Shown: positions 8,721-18,263, numbered from the stretch's first letter. The stretch is DNA of 64,000 nt from an uncultured Brachybacterium sp. (GCF_947500705.1 NZ_CANMSY010000012.1:1-64000), one strand, 5' to 3'. Notes: a model not told the origin generated them from the letters alone. Made by a program: numbers and translations.

Positions 8721-9863
8721 TCACGGCGCGACCTCGCGGTCCACGCTGTGGCGGGCGATGACGAGCTTCATGATCTGGGCGGTGCCGTCACCGATCTGCA
8801 GCCCGAGCACGTCGCGCAGGCGCTGCTCGATCGGCCGGTCGGTGAGATAGCCGTACTGGCCGTGGCTGAGCAGGCACTGGTGGATGACGTCGTACGCCGT
8901 CTTCGGCGCCCACAATTTGCACATCGCCGCCTCCTTCGTATGCGGCAGCCCGGAGTCCTTCAACCAGAGGGTCCTCTGGCAGAGCAGCCGGGCGGCCTCC
9001 AGCAGGGTCTCCGCCTCGGCCAACGGGAACGCCACCCCCTGGAAGGAGCTCAGCGGTCGGTCGAAGGCCATGCGCCCGCTGGTGTACTCCCAGGTCTCCT
9101 CGAGGGTGACCTGGGCGGCGCCGATCACCTGCAGACCGATCAGGGCGCGGGAGAAGTCGAATCCCTGCATCACCTGGGTGAACCCAGTGCCCAGCTCGCC
9201 CAGCAGGTTCTCCTCGGGGATCCAGGTGCCAGTGAACTCCACCAGCCCGCGGCCCACGGCTCTGGTGCCCACATCGGGGGCGACGCGGCGCTCGACCCCA
9301 TCACGGTCCAGCTCCACCAGAAAGGCGCTGATGCCGTGGCCGCGGCGCCCCACCTCGGTGCGGGCGAACACCACGGCGGCGCTCGCGTGCATCGCGAAGG
9401 ACATGGACTTGGTCCCGCTGAGCACCCAGCCGTCGGCCCGGGACCTGGCGGTCATCGACGGGTTGCCGGCGTCGGAGCCGGCACCTGGTTCCGAGAGTCC
9501 GATCGCCACGAGGTCCTCGCCTTTGGTGATGCGTGGGACCCAGCGCGCCGCCACCTCGGGGCGTGCGGTGCGCGCGAGGATCTGGCCGACGAGAGACCCG
9601 ATGACCTGCACGTACGCGACGGTGAGGTCGCCCCGTGCGATCTGCTCGGTGAGCATGCCGGTGGTGAGCGCGCGCTCGCCGCGGCCGCCGAGCGCCGTCG
9701 GGAGCTCCGGGGCGATGAGCCCGCGTTCTCCCATGTGGAGGCGCAGCTCCGGCTCGATGCTCCGGTTCTTCTCGCGCTGCGGATAGTCGGGGGCGATCTG
9801 GGCGGCGACCTCGGCGGCCGCATCGATATAGCCCTGCATCGCGTCGTCGATGACGAAATCCAT
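8721..9863 (-). CDS. Acyl-CoA dehydrogenase
   Basis: This 380-aa flavoprotein has the FAD/substrate motif [19 protein letters not shown], the second signature [17 protein letters not shown] near the C-terminus, and normal family length. AGGAGG precedes the ATG. It introduces the alpha,beta double bond of an acyl-CoA, passing electrons to ETF. It is the first structural gene of the operon controlled by the adjacent TetR regulator. Resemblance of the gene set to AliB-BadH-BadK suggests a cyclic carboxylate substrate, but no acyl-CoA ligase or ring-cleaving hydrolase (BadI) is present in the window. Confidence 0.9.
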   Translation of the reverse strand: MDFVIDDAMQGYIDAAAEVAAQIAPDYPQREKNRSIEPELRLHMGERGLIAPELPTALGGRGERALTTGMLTEQIARGDLTVAYVQVIGSLVGQILARTARPEVAARWVPRITKGEDLVAIGLSEPGAGSDAGNPSMTARSRADGWVLSGTKSMSFAMHASAAVVFARTEVGRRGHGISAFLVELDRDGVERRVAPDVGTRAVGRGLVEFTGTWIPEENLLGELGTGFTQVMQGFDFSRALIGLQVIGAAQVTLEETWEYTSGRMAFDRPLSSFQGVAFPLAEAETLLEAARLLCQRTLWLKDSGLPHTKEAAMCKLWAPKTAYDVIHQCLLSHGQYGYLTDRPIEQRLRDVLGLQIGDGTAQIMKLVIARHSVDREVAP

Positions 9864-9904
9864 GAGGCCTCCTGAGGGTGCGGTGGGGGAGAGGGGAGCT
9901 GGAG

Positions 9905-10573
9905 TTACGTGAGTGCGCCGAGAAGATCGGGGTAGCGTCCGCGGTGCTCCGGGTGGATCGCGGTGGAGAGCAGGAGCGCTGTCTGGGCGCGGAGGAACTC
10001 CTCGAACGTCATGCGCGGCGCGAAGTACCAGTGCTTCAAGGCCCAGGAATGGGCCACCGTCAGCAGGTCGTAGGCGAACAGCTCAGCATGGATCGGCCGC
10101 AGCAGCCCCTGCTCGACGGCGGCATCCACGGCGCTGCGCAGCGGGTCGACGGTGCGGATCTCCAGCTCCTTGACGACCTGGCGACCCGCCTCGTCCAGAG
10201 TGTTCGACTCGCGATAGGTCAGCATCACCGCCTGGCGGTTCTCCCGGATGACGGTGCAGTAGGCGGCGAAGGCGCCGGCGATCTGGCGGACCGGGTCGTC
10301 CTCCGGCTCCAGCGCCTCGGAGAGGAGCCGTCCCATGTCATCGAGCACCCCTTCGGTCACGGCCTGCACGAGCTCCTGCTTGCTCGCGAAGTACCGGTAG
10401 ATCAGGCCGACGGAGACTCCGGCCGCCGCCGCGATCGACTGCATGGAGACCGCCTGCGACCCGCTCCGCTCCATCAGGGGGACGGCCGCGTGCAGGATCT
10501 GCCGGCGGCGCGCATCGGACCTCGCAGCGCGGGCAGCCTCGTCGGGAGCGACCACTGTGTCGGCGCGGAGCAT
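9905..10573 (-). CDS. TetR/AcrR-family transcriptional regulator
   Basis: This 222-aa protein has an N-terminal TetR helix-turn-helix (about residues 20-65; SMQSIAAAAGVSVGLIYRYF, with a following SKQELV) and a variable ligand-binding C-terminal domain. A strong AGGAGAGGAAGGG ribosome site precedes the ATG. It is the first gene of the acyl-CoA operon, 41 bp from the dehydrogenase, so it probably represses its own operon and is released by an acyl-CoA or the free acid. Two palindromic sites lie directly upstream of its start. Confidence 0.9.
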   Translation of the reverse strand: MLRADTVVAPDEAARAARSDARRRQILHAAVPLMERSGSQAVSMQSIAAAAGVSVGLIYRYFASKQELVQAVTEGVLDDMGRLLSEALEPEDDPVRQIAGAFAAYCTVIRENRQAVMLTYRESNTLDEAGRQVVKELEIRTVDPLRSAVDAAVEQGLLRPIHAELFAYDLLTVAHSWALKHWYFAPRMTFEEFLRAQTALLLSTAIHPEHRGRYPDLLGALT

Positions 10574-10590
10574 GCCCTTCCTCTCCTGAG

Positions 10591-10626
10591 GTGAACGTCG
10601 CTCACGAAAAGTGAACGGTGGTTCAT
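10591..10626 (-). promoter_or_regulatory. Pair of palindromic operators for the TetR regulator
   Basis: Two dyads sit 17-53 bp upstream of the tetR start: GTGAACGTCGCTCAC at 10591-10605 (six of seven arm positions pair) and TGAACGGTGGTTCA at 10612-10625 (perfect 5-bp arms). Both share the half-site TGAAC. Tandem short palindromes overlapping the promoter are typical of autoregulated TetR repressors; binding itself is inferred. Confidence 0.65.
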
Positions 10627-11016
10627 TGTCGAGTGTGGCCCGGTGCGCGGGGGCGCGTCAAGGGGTGGGAATGTCGGTGCCGCGGGGCCGGGGCGGCTCC
10701 GCGCGCGTGCATCGACACCCGTGCATCGTCGGGAATCTGGGGCGATCGGGAATACGCGGGAGTCGGGATTCTGGAGTTGGGGAAGGCCGGGAGCGGCAGG
10801 ATCTCGGCATCTCGTGGGTCATCGTGTCTTGGGTCATCGTGCGCGCTTCCCCCATGGCCTGGCTGACAGCAGTTCGGAGGCGACCGCCAAAGGGTCGTTC
10901 CTCCACAGTGCAGGTCTATCCACACTTCTTTCCACATTTTGTGAAGGGCCGACGGGGTTATCCACAGCATTCAAGGGCGCGTAGATCGGCGATTCGAATC
11001 TCCCTACGATCGAGGT
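10627..11016. other. Intergenic region with DnaA-box-like sites and leaderless promoter
   Basis: No gene is seen in this stretch. Three same-orientation DnaA-box-like sites occur: CTATCCACA at 10916-10924, TTTCCACA at 10929-10936 and a canonical TTATCCACA at 10958-10966. A -10-like TACGAT at 11005-11010 lies 6 nt before the HNH gene ATG, predicting a leaderless transcript. A short direct repeat TGGGTCATCGTG also occurs twice near 10816-10842. Confidence 0.6.
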
Positions 11017-12840
11017 ATGGATGCGATGACGCCGAACAGTGACGGGGGCAGCCCCGGCGGGGATGAGCCCCGCCGTGACGCCGCCTCTCCGTCGGCGGAT
11101 GCACTGACCGCCGTCGCCACCCAGTACGCCGACATCGACGCGAGCGGACCGGCTCGCATCCTGCTGGCGCAGGTCCTCGCCGCAGCTCTCATGGCCTTCA
11201 CCGAAACCCGCGCGGTGCGCGATCCGTTGCCCGAGACCGCCCCCGGTTCCGCAGAGGAAGCATTGGCCGTCCTCGCCGGGCTCGACCACCTGCGCGCCTC
11301 CCTCGCCGCGGTCGATGCCACCTGGCAGGTCGCCGCGGAGCAGCGGATCCGCGCATCCGACCGAGACCGCGGCCTCCCCGCCTCGAAGCAGGGCAAGGGG
11401 GTGAACCACGAGCTCGGCCTCGCGCGTCGGATCTCGCCCTCCGCCTCGTCCTTCTCTCTCGCCTCGGCGCGCCGGCTCTCCCAGCACATGCCGGGCATGA
11501 TCGACAGCATGTGGGAGGGCTCCGTCGCCGAGCAGCAGGCGTCCGTGGTCGCGGGAGCTCTCAACGGGGCGAGCCCGGAGACCTGCGCACGGATCGACGA
11601 GATGATCCGGCAGGATCCCAGCATCCTGGAGGGGAAGGGCCATAAGCGTCTCCGCTCAGACATCGACGAGCTGATCCAGCAGCTTGAGCCCGAGAACTCG
11701 CGCGCACGGGCAGAGCGTGCCGCCCGGGCCCGTCACGTGACGATGACGCCGCTGGCAGACGGGATGGCGCGCGTGACCGCGGTGCTGCGCGGGATCGATG
11801 CCGCCGGCATGATGCATGTGCTGGCCGTCCACGCCAGATCACTGAAGGCTGCGGGGGAGCGGGCCCCTATGCCGGCGCTCGAAGCGGATCTGATGGTCGA
11901 TGCCATCCTCCATCCACCCCAGCCCCAGCCCCAGCCCTCGCCGCTCGCGCCGCAAGGGCGTGCTCCCACGGAGTTCCAGGAGCAGAGCGCCTCCGAATCC
12001 CAAGAACGCAGCGATGACCGGTCTCCAGAGCGGGCGCCTTCTGCGCCGCGTCGACCCCGCCCGACCCCGTCTCTCGACATCGGAATCGTCATCAGCGACA
12101 CCGCGCTCCTGGGCCGCGATGATGATGCCGAGAGCGCGCATCTCGAGGGCTACGGGACGATCCCCGCCCACATCGTCTCGGACACCCTGCTCGGCAGGCC
12201 TCCCGGCCAGCTGCAATCGGTCGATGAGCTCCATCCCGACGATGAGGTCTCCGCGGTGTTCCGTCGCCTCTACACCAGCCCTCGCACCGGCGAGCTGATT
12301 GCGATGGAATCTCGATCGCGGGCGTTCCCCGTCGGCCTGGCCCGGATGATCCGATGGCGAGACACCACCTGCCGCACCCCCTGGTGCAACGCGAAGATCC
12401 GCCAGAGCGACCACGTCATCCCGCACCACCGCGGCGGGCTCACCAGCTACGCGAACGGCCAAGGGCTGTGCGTGCGCTGCAACCTGCTCAAAGAGCACGG
12501 GCTGTGGGTGCTCACGGCACTCGCGCCGACAAACAGCGACGTCGACCCGAACCTGATCGAGGCCAGCTCCGCCGAGTCGGACCCTCACCAGCCGGGCACC
12601 CGACTGACGGCGAAGACGCCAGCATCCACGGGGCACAGGACTCCGACCCCACAGCCCCCGCCGGCCGCCTGGATCTGGACCAGTCCGCATGGAGCTCAGG
12701 GCATCTCGACGACGCCGCCGATGCTGGCCCCGCGCACCTCGCTGACAGAGGACAGACCCTCCGATGGAGACGACTCGGACCCGACCGAGGGCCAGGCCAC
12801 AGAACCACCGGAAGAACCCGACCCTGGGTCACCGGTGTGA
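11017..12840 (+). CDS. DUF222 / HNH endonuclease domain protein (13E12-like)
   Basis: This 607-aa protein has an N-terminal helical DUF222 region (about 40-400), a Pro/Gln-rich linker near 295-345, and an HNH nuclease from about residue 450. The HNH region contains zinc-knuckle CRTPWC, the DHVIPHHRGG core and GLCVRCNLLKE. The C-terminal 110 residues are disordered and rich in Pro/Ser/Thr. The family is multi-copy in actinobacteria (13E12 repeat family) and probably a selfish or DNA-repair-associated nuclease; no member has a settled role. The ATG lies 6 nt after TACGAT, so the mRNA is likely leaderless. DnaA-box-like sites upstream are noted separately. Confidence 0.88.
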   Translation: MDAMTPNSDGGSPGGDEPRRDAASPSADALTAVATQYADIDASGPARILLAQVLAAALMAFTETRAVRDPLPETAPGSAEEALAVLAGLDHLRASLAAVDATWQVAAEQRIRASDRDRGLPASKQGKGVNHELGLARRISPSASSFSLASARRLSQHMPGMIDSMWEGSVAEQQASVVAGALNGASPETCARIDEMIRQDPSILEGKGHKRLRSDIDELIQQLEPENSRARAERAARARHVTMTPLADGMARVTAVLRGIDAAGMMHVLAVHARSLKAAGERAPMPALEADLMVDAILHPPQPQPQPSPLAPQGRAPTEFQEQSASESQERSDDRSPERAPSAPRRPRPTPSLDIGIVISDTALLGRDDDAESAHLEGYGTIPAHIVSDTLLGRPPGQLQSVDELHPDDEVSAVFRRLYTSPRTGELIAMESRSRAFPVGLARMIRWRDTTCRTPWCNAKIRQSDHVIPHHRGGLTSYANGQGLCVRCNLLKEHGLWVLTALAPTNSDVDPNLIEASSAESDPHQPGTRLTAKTPASTGHRTPTPQPPPAAWIWTSPHGAQGISTTPPMLAPRTSLTEDRPSDGDDSDPTEGQATEPPEEPDPGSPV

Positions 12841-12957
12841 GTGCACGATGTCGTGAGCCGTGCCCAGATCGACCAGGATGAGAGGTCCAGTTCTCGCGCA
12901 TCCGGCTGACCGATTCCTGGCCGAACGCGCGGTGCTCTGCAGCGCCTTCCGGCACAC

Positions 12958-13647
12958 CTACCCGCCGACGTTCACGACTCCCAGCTCGTACGCCCGGATG
13001 ACCGCTTGGACCCGGCTGGGCAGGTTGAGCTTGACGAGGATCCGACCGAAATGCGCTTTGACGGTGGATTCGCTCAGGTGCAGCGTCTGCGCGATCTCCG
13101 CATTGGTGAGTCCGCGACCCACCAGCAGGAACACCTCCCGCTCCCGCTCGGACAGCAGCGAGAGCTGGTTCCCGGCCTCGCGGCCCGCCGGCCCGGGTAG
13201 GTGGGGCGCGGCGAGCTCGATCAGCTTCGCCGTCACCCGTGGCGAGACCACCGCATCACCGGTTCTCACCGTGCGCACCGCGGCCACCAGTTCGTCGGGC
13301 CGGGTGTTCTTCAGCAGGAACCCGGCCGCACCGGCCTGCAGCGCCCCGAAGGCGAACTCGTCGCGATCGTAGGTGGTCAGCACCAGGACACGGACGTTCG
13401 GCAGCGCGGCGGAGAGCTGCTTCGTGGCCTCGATGCCGTCCATCCCCGGCATGCGCACATCCATCAGCACCACATCGGGCTGGAGCTGACGGGCAGCGCG
13501 GAGCGCCTCCGCGCCGTCGGCCGCCTCGGCCACGACCTCGATATCGGGTTGGGCATCGAGCACCAGGCGCAGGCCGTACCGGATGAGCTCCTGGTCATCG
13601 ACCAACAGCACACGAATGCTCTCCGCCACGGCGGTCTCCTCTCTCAT
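12958..13647 (-). CDS. NarL/LuxR-family response regulator
   Basis: This 229-aa protein has a receiver domain (acidic pocket DD at about 17-18, phospho-acceptor Asp63 in LMDVRMPGMDG, Thr in LTTYD, Lys in LLKNT) and a C-terminal LuxR helix-turn-helix (about 165-225, LSEREREVFLLVGRGLTNAE onward). The ATG at 13647, or the adjacent in-frame GTG at 13650, lies about 10 nt after the kinase stop. It is the fourth gene of an ABC-exporter/two-component operon and presumably controls that transporter. Confidence 0.92.
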   Translation of the reverse strand: MREETAVAESIRVLLVDDQELIRYGLRLVLDAQPDIEVVAEAADGAEALRAARQLQPDVVLMDVRMPGMDGIEATKQLSAALPNVRVLVLTTYDRDEFAFGALQAGAAGFLLKNTRPDELVAAVRTVRTGDAVVSPRVTAKLIELAAPHLPGPAGREAGNQLSLLSEREREVFLLVGRGLTNAEIAQTLHLSESTVKAHFGRILVKLNLPSRVQAVIRAYELGVVNVGG

Positions 13648-13657
13648 CACGCCTTGC

Positions 13658-14893
13658 TCACCGCTCCGTGGCGGGCAGGCGCACCGCCACCCGCCAGCCG
13701 CCGCCGGCGCGGGGACCGGCCGTGACGTGCCCATCGTAGAAGGCGGCCCGCTCCTGGATGCCGACCAGCCCGCGACCCGGATCGGTGGCAGGCAGGGCTG
13801 GCGCGGAGGTGTCCTCGACCAGGATCGTCACCTCGTCCGCCCCGATCAGGACTCGCACCAGCACGCTGCGCACCCCACGCCCGTGCCGCAGCACGTTGGT
13901 CAGCGATTCCTGCACAATCCGATAGACCGTCAGGCCGATCACCGCGCCCGGATCCAGCTGCCCGCGCCGCTCCAGGCGCACCGGCAGCCCTGCGGCCCGG
14001 AACTCCTCCACCAGCGCGGGAAGCTCCCGGACCCCGAGGGTCGCCGGGAGCGAGGACTGCCTGGAATCCACCTCGCCGCGCACCGGTGCGAGCAGCCGGC
14101 GCACCTCGCCGAGGGTGCGGCGCCCGGTCTCGGCGACGCGACCGATCGCTCGCTGCGACTCCTCGGGATCCTGCGCGGCGGAGGCCTGGGCCCCGTCGCT
14201 CATGGCGATCATCACCGACAGGCTGTGCGCGATGACGTCATGCATCTCGCGGGCGATGCGCTCCCGCTCGAGGCCCGCGGCGATGCTCACCTGCTGGTCC
14301 CGCTCGCGCTTCATCTGCTCGGCGCGCTCGACCAGCCCGGCGATGTGCCGCCGACGGTGGCCGATGTTGAGGCCCAGCAGCGCGGTGATCAGTGTGACGG
14401 CGAGGAAGAGGACCGAGAGGCTCGCCCAGTCCAGCGGCCAGTCCTCGACGGCGAATCGTGGGGCCAGGCCCAGCAGCGGCGGACCGAGCCGGACGCGCAG
14501 GGCGAGGATCAGCGCCGCGACCACCGCCACCCCCGTGGTGAGGCCGAAGACGGCCCACGCCTGTCGAGCGCCACGGACGACCCCGGCTCGATACAGCGCG
14601 GACAGGGCCAGCACCGCCTCGGCCATGCTGCCGAGCGCCGCAGAGAGCGGCAGCAGCGCCAGCCCTGCGGCCAGGGCCGCGGTGGGATGCCTCGGCCTGA
14701 TCAGCAGGGTGGCGACCCCGGCCAGGCCCAGCAGCACGATCGCCCAGGCGGGTGAGCGCAGGGACGACTCGAGGGAGAGGAATCCCAGCGCGACGGCGAG
14801 CAGCAGGTAGCCCAGCAGCAGCACGACGTCGGCCCGACCCCACCGCACCACGGAGGTGGGGTGGGGCCGGGCGGCGTCCGCGCGACTGCTCAT
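13658..14893 (-). CDS. NarL-type sensor histidine kinase
   Basis: This 411-aa membrane kinase has about five or six hydrophobic segments in residues 22-175, a HisKA_3 dimerisation domain with phospho-acceptor His218 in EREMHDVIAHSLSV (read here as REMHDVIAHSLSV), and a C-terminal HATPase_c with the GLVGIQERA G box. The ATG at 14893 overlaps the permease stop by 4 nt; a longer open frame upstream is only the shadow of the permease. The short loops between membrane segments suggest an intramembrane-sensing kinase that senses the state of its partner ABC transporter, as in bacitracin-type modules. That reading is inference. Confidence 0.9.
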   Translation of the reverse strand: MSSRADAARPHPTSVVRWGRADVVLLLGYLLLAVALGFLSLESSLRSPAWAIVLLGLAGVATLLIRPRHPTAALAAGLALLPLSAALGSMAEAVLALSALYRAGVVRGARQAWAVFGLTTGVAVVAALILALRVRLGPPLLGLAPRFAVEDWPLDWASLSVLFLAVTLITALLGLNIGHRRRHIAGLVERAEQMKRERDQQVSIAAGLERERIAREMHDVIAHSLSVMIAMSDGAQASAAQDPEESQRAIGRVAETGRRTLGEVRRLLAPVRGEVDSRQSSLPATLGVRELPALVEEFRAAGLPVRLERRGQLDPGAVIGLTVYRIVQESLTNVLRHGRGVRSVLVRVLIGADEVTILVEDTSAPALPATDPGRGLVGIQERAAFYDGHVTAGPRAGGGWRVAVRLPATER

Positions 14894-15744
14894 GCGTCGC
14901 GATTCTGCAGGGCGATCGCCCCCGCCGCCAGCGCGAGCACCACCCAGAGCGACACGATCAGCCAGCCGGCGGCGGTGCTGATGTGCCCGCTCCAGATGTC
15001 GAGGAACGGACCGCCGGGGCTCTCGACCCGCGCCATGGTGTCCCCGGCGTTGCCGAGCAGGACCACCCGGGCGATGCGCGAGATGAGGCTGTAGGGGAGC
15101 GCGGAGGCGAGGATCGGGCCCAGCAGGGTCGCGGCGAAGATGAGGATCGCGCCGACGGTGGTGGACCGCACCAGCATCCCGATGCCCACGCCCACCACCG
15201 CACACATCCCCAGATATGCCGCCGCGCCGAGCAGCGCCACCAGCACCCCCGGGCCGCTCAGCGGAGCCTCCAGACCGTGCTTCGCGTAGAAGGGGTAGGT
15301 CGCGGCCCACGCTCCGAAGACGGTCACCAGCGCGGTGCCGGTCACGGCGAGGAACTGCACGATCGCCTTCGCCCACAGCACCCGCAGCCGCGTCGGCACC
15401 GCCATCAGGGTGGTCTGGATCGAGCCGGAGGAGTACTCCGCACCGACGGACATGACGCCGAGGATCCCGGCGACGATCTGACCCAGCACCACCATCGGGA
15501 TGGTCACGTCGCCGATCGTGCGCTCGAGCGAGGGGGTTGACGGGACGCCGGAGGATTCCAGGGTGGCGCCGAGGAACAGGCTGCCGCCGAGCCCGACGAC
15601 GAGGATCCCGACCAGTGCCAGGACCGCCGAGGGCAGGCTCGCCAGCTTGATCCACTCCGAACGCAGGACGTCGCCGAAGGTCGGCCGACGGGTGGGGACA
15701 GCGGGGCGCGCGGTCGGGCCGGTCGCCAGGGCGGGGGTTGTCAT
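14890..15744 (-). CDS. ABC-2-type transporter permease
   Basis: This 284-aa protein has a basic cytoplasmic N-terminus (PTFGDVLRSEWIKLASLPSA, the usual ABC-2 opening) and six hydrophobic segments. The segment EYSSGSIQTTLMAVPTRLRV is the characteristic loop after the second membrane helix. It overlaps both the upstream ATPase and the downstream kinase by 4 nt. It probably exports a drug, lantibiotic-type peptide or lipid together with the preceding ATPase. Confidence 0.9.
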   Translation of the reverse strand: MTTPALATGPTARPAVPTRRPTFGDVLRSEWIKLASLPSAVLALVGILVVGLGGSLFLGATLESSGVPSTPSLERTIGDVTIPMVVLGQIVAGILGVMSVGAEYSSGSIQTTLMAVPTRLRVLWAKAIVQFLAVTGTALVTVFGAWAATYPFYAKHGLEAPLSGPGVLVALLGAAAYLGMCAVVGVGIGMLVRSTTVGAILIFAATLLGPILASALPYSLISRIARVVLLGNAGDTMARVESPGGPFLDIWSGHISTAAGWLIVSLWVVLALAAGAIALQNRDA

Positions 15745-16694
15745 CGCGCTGCTCCCTTCACTGCGGCGGTCATCGCACGGTACTCGGCGGCGTCCGCCGT
15801 GAGGGACAGGTAGGCCTCCTCGAGGGACCCTTCGCGGGTGGTGAGCTCGAACAGGACCACCCCCGCGGCAGCGGCGGCGCCGGCCACCTGCTCGGCGGTC
15901 AGCCCCTCGATCTCGACGGCGCCGTCGGCCGCGGAGGAGACGACGACCTCGACAGGGGCGTCGGCGGCGACATCGGAGAAGAGCACCGCGGCGGACAGGC
16001 CGTTCACGTCACGGGTGCGAACCCGGACCACAGTACGGGTGGCACCGGAGATGACCTCATGCATCGGCCCGTCGGCGAGGATCGCGCCGCGCCCGATGAC
16101 GATCAGATGGTCAGCGGTCTGGGTCATCTCGCTCATCAGGTGGGAGGAGAGCATCACCGTGCGGCTCTCGGCCGCGAGCTGGCGCAGCAGTGCGCGGATC
16201 CAGAGGATCCCCTCGGGGTCCAGGCCGTTGACCGGCTCGTCGAGGATGACGGTCTGCGGGTCGCCGAGCAGCGCTGCCGCGATGCCGAGCCGCTGTCCCA
16301 TGCCCAGCGAGAATCCGCCGACGCGCTTGTGCGCCACGGACTCGAGCCCGGCCAGCCCGATCACCTCGTGCACCCGAGCGGTGGGGATGCGGTGGGTGGC
16401 CGCGAGTGCGAGCAGGTGCTTGTATGCGCTGCGGCCCCGATGGGCGGCGCGGGCGTCCAGCAGTGCACCCACCTCGTGCAGCGGTGCGGTGAGGTCGCGG
16501 TAGGCCCTGCCGTTGACCGTCGCCGTGCCGCTGGTGGGCCGGTCCAGGCCCATGATCATCCGCATCGTCGTCGACTTCCCGGCGCCGTTGGGGCCGAGGA
16601 ACCCGGTCACCGTTCCCGGCGCGATGGTGAAGTCGATCCCGTCGACCGCGGTCTTCCTGCCGTACTGCTTCGTGAGGGTCTGGACCCGGATCAT
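15741..16694 (-). CDS. ABC transporter ATP-binding protein (BcrA/CcmA type)
   Basis: This 317-aa ATPase has Walker A GPNGAGKST at 34-42, signature FSLGMGQRLGIA near 130, Walker B VILDEPVNGLDPEG and a switch His (SSHLMSE). The C-terminal 90 residues form the dimerisation extension common in BcrA-type exporters. The start at 16694 has AAAGGTG upstream; the longer frame to 16937 has no ribosome site. It is the first gene of the ATPase-permease-kinase-regulator operon, with all internal junctions overlapping or within 10 nt. Confidence 0.92.
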   Translation of the reverse strand: MIRVQTLTKQYGRKTAVDGIDFTIAPGTVTGFLGPNGAGKSTTMRMIMGLDRPTSGTATVNGRAYRDLTAPLHEVGALLDARAAHRGRSAYKHLLALAATHRIPTARVHEVIGLAGLESVAHKRVGGFSLGMGQRLGIAAALLGDPQTVILDEPVNGLDPEGILWIRALLRQLAAESRTVMLSSHLMSEMTQTADHLIVIGRGAILADGPMHEVISGATRTVVRVRTRDVNGLSAAVLFSDVAADAPVEVVVSSAADGAVEIEGLTAEQVAGAAAAAGVVLFELTTREGSLEEAYLSLTADAAEYRAMTAAVKGAAR

Positions 16695-16809
16695 GTGAGC
16701 ACCTTTCGTCCCGGCCGACGCTATGGGCGCCCCCACCCCTCGCGCATCGGCCTGCGGTGCGGACTCCGGGCGCCCACCAGTACCTGGGTACACATGCACG
16801 GCGGCCTGC

Positions 16810-18090
16810 TCAGCAGGGAGCAGACACCACGGCCGCCTCGGCCGCCTCTGATTCCGCCGCGGCACTCGACTGCTGCCGACGGTGCACCAGGAATGACCAG
16901 CCGGCGATCCCGAGCCCCAGCACCGCGAGCACCACACCGGTCCAGGCCGGGGCGAGCAGGCCCCAGCCGGCGGCGAGCACGCCCGCGCCGAGCGCCGCGC
17001 CGAGGGAGTTGCCGATGTTCAGCGCCGAGTGATGCAGGGCGGCGGCCAGGGAGGGCGCGTCGGGCGAGGCGTCCAGCAGGAACAGCTGCAGCGAGGGGCC
17101 CATCATCTGGGAGGTCACGGCGACGGCGAGCAGCAGGAGGATCCCGGCGATCGGGTTCTCGGCGACGAGCGCGAACACCGCGAGGCTCACCGCCATCCCG
17201 ATCAGGCCGAGGAAGATGGTGCCGTAGACGCTGCGGTCGGCGAGGCGGCCGGCGAGGAGGTTCCCCAGCGTCATCCCGAGGCCGAACACGAACAGCGCCA
17301 CCGGCACCGCGCGCTCGCCGAGGCCCATCACGCCGGGCACGATCTCGCCGATGTAGCTGTACACCGCGAACATGCCGCCGAAGCCGATCGCGCCGATGCC
17401 GAGCGCGAACCACACCTGGACCCGGCGCAGGGCGCCGAGTTCTGCGCGGATCGAACCGCTGGCCCCAGCAGCCCCGCCGGCACTCCCACCAGCTCTGGCA
17501 GGGTTCGCGGGCTCGGGGACCAGGCGCCAGACGGCGAAGGTGGTGGCAGCGGCGATCACCACCACGATCACGTAGGCGGAACGCCAGCCGACGCTCTGGC
17601 CGAGCGCCGTGGAGGCTGGGACGCCGAGCATGGTGGCGATGGTCAGGCCCAGCATCACCAGGGACACCGACCGGGCGCGCTGTCCCGCCGGTGAGAGCCG
17701 CGCTGCGACCAGTGAGGCGACACCGAAGTACGCGCCGTGGGGGAGCCCGGAGAGGAAGCGGGCCGCGGCCAGCATGGTGAAGTCGAGTGCCATCGCGGAG
17801 AGCAGGTTCCCGAGCCCGATCAGCGCGATCAGCAGCACCAGCAGGCGCGCCCGGGGTATCCGCACCGCGGCGATCGTCACCAGCGGCGCACCGACCACCA
17901 CGCCGAGCGCGTACAGGGTGATGAGCATCCCGGCCTGGGGGATGGACACCTCGAGGTCGCGGGCGATCTGCGGCAGCAGGCCCATGCTCGCGAACTCGGT
18001 GGTGCCGATCGCGAAGGCGCCCAGCGACATCGCCAGGATCACAAGGCGCAGCCGGCCGGGGGCCAGCGGCGAGAGGGAATGCGAGGTCAT
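16810..18090 (-). CDS. MFS drug/sugar efflux transporter (AraJ/DHA1-like)
   Basis: This 426-aa protein has twelve hydrophobic segments, the early FAIGTTEFASMGLLPQIARD that is typical of arabinose-efflux/DHA1 permeases, and a loop 2-3 motif (RIPRARLLVLL). The central cytoplasmic loop (about residues 195-220) is Ala/Gly-rich. GGAG precedes the ATG. It is divergent from the truncated proline-racemase-family gene. The exported compound is unknown; chloramphenicol- or sugar-efflux are the nearest family functions. Confidence 0.9.
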   Translation of the reverse strand: MTSHSLSPLAPGRLRLVILAMSLGAFAIGTTEFASMGLLPQIARDLEVSIPQAGMLITLYALGVVVGAPLVTIAAVRIPRARLLVLLIALIGLGNLLSAMALDFTMLAAARFLSGLPHGAYFGVASLVAARLSPAGQRARSVSLVMLGLTIATMLGVPASTALGQSVGWRSAYVIVVVIAAATTFAVWRLVPEPANPARAGGSAGGAAGASGSIRAELGALRRVQVWFALGIGAIGFGGMFAVYSYIGEIVPGVMGLGERAVPVALFVFGLGMTLGNLLAGRLADRSVYGTIFLGLIGMAVSLAVFALVAENPIAGILLLLAVAVTSQMMGPSLQLFLLDASPDAPSLAAALHHSALNIGNSLGAALGAGVLAAGWGLLAPAWTGVVLAVLGLGIAGWSFLVHRRQQSSAAAESEAAEAAVVSAPC

Positions 18091-18263
18091 GGCAGCTCCA
18101 GCGCGGGGGTCGGGTGGGACTCGCTGCCGACGCTGGAAGCGGGAAGTACCCCACGATCGTAGAGGCGGGGGTAGGGACAGGGCCAGGGATGGTGAGCGAC
18201 GCCGTCATGGGGGCGCGCCGGACGCTTCCTGCCCTCGTGAGTTCCCCGGGCCCCTGGACCTGA

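Noticed and set aside
10985-11005. tRNA T-loop-like sequence (GATTCGAATC)
   Set aside because: No acceptor, D or anticodon stems can be formed around it; it is only the upstream region of the HNH gene.
14238-14843. Long Arg/Ala/Gly-rich frames opposite or beside real genes throughout the window
   Set aside because: They are frame shadows caused by high GC content: no ribosome sites, no conserved motifs and extreme Arg/Ala/Pro composition.
13658-15655. A 665-codon open frame covering the kinase and permease region
   Set aside because: Only its last 411 codons resemble a kinase; the first part is the antisense-frame shadow of the permease, and the kinase ATG overlaps the permease stop by 4 nt.
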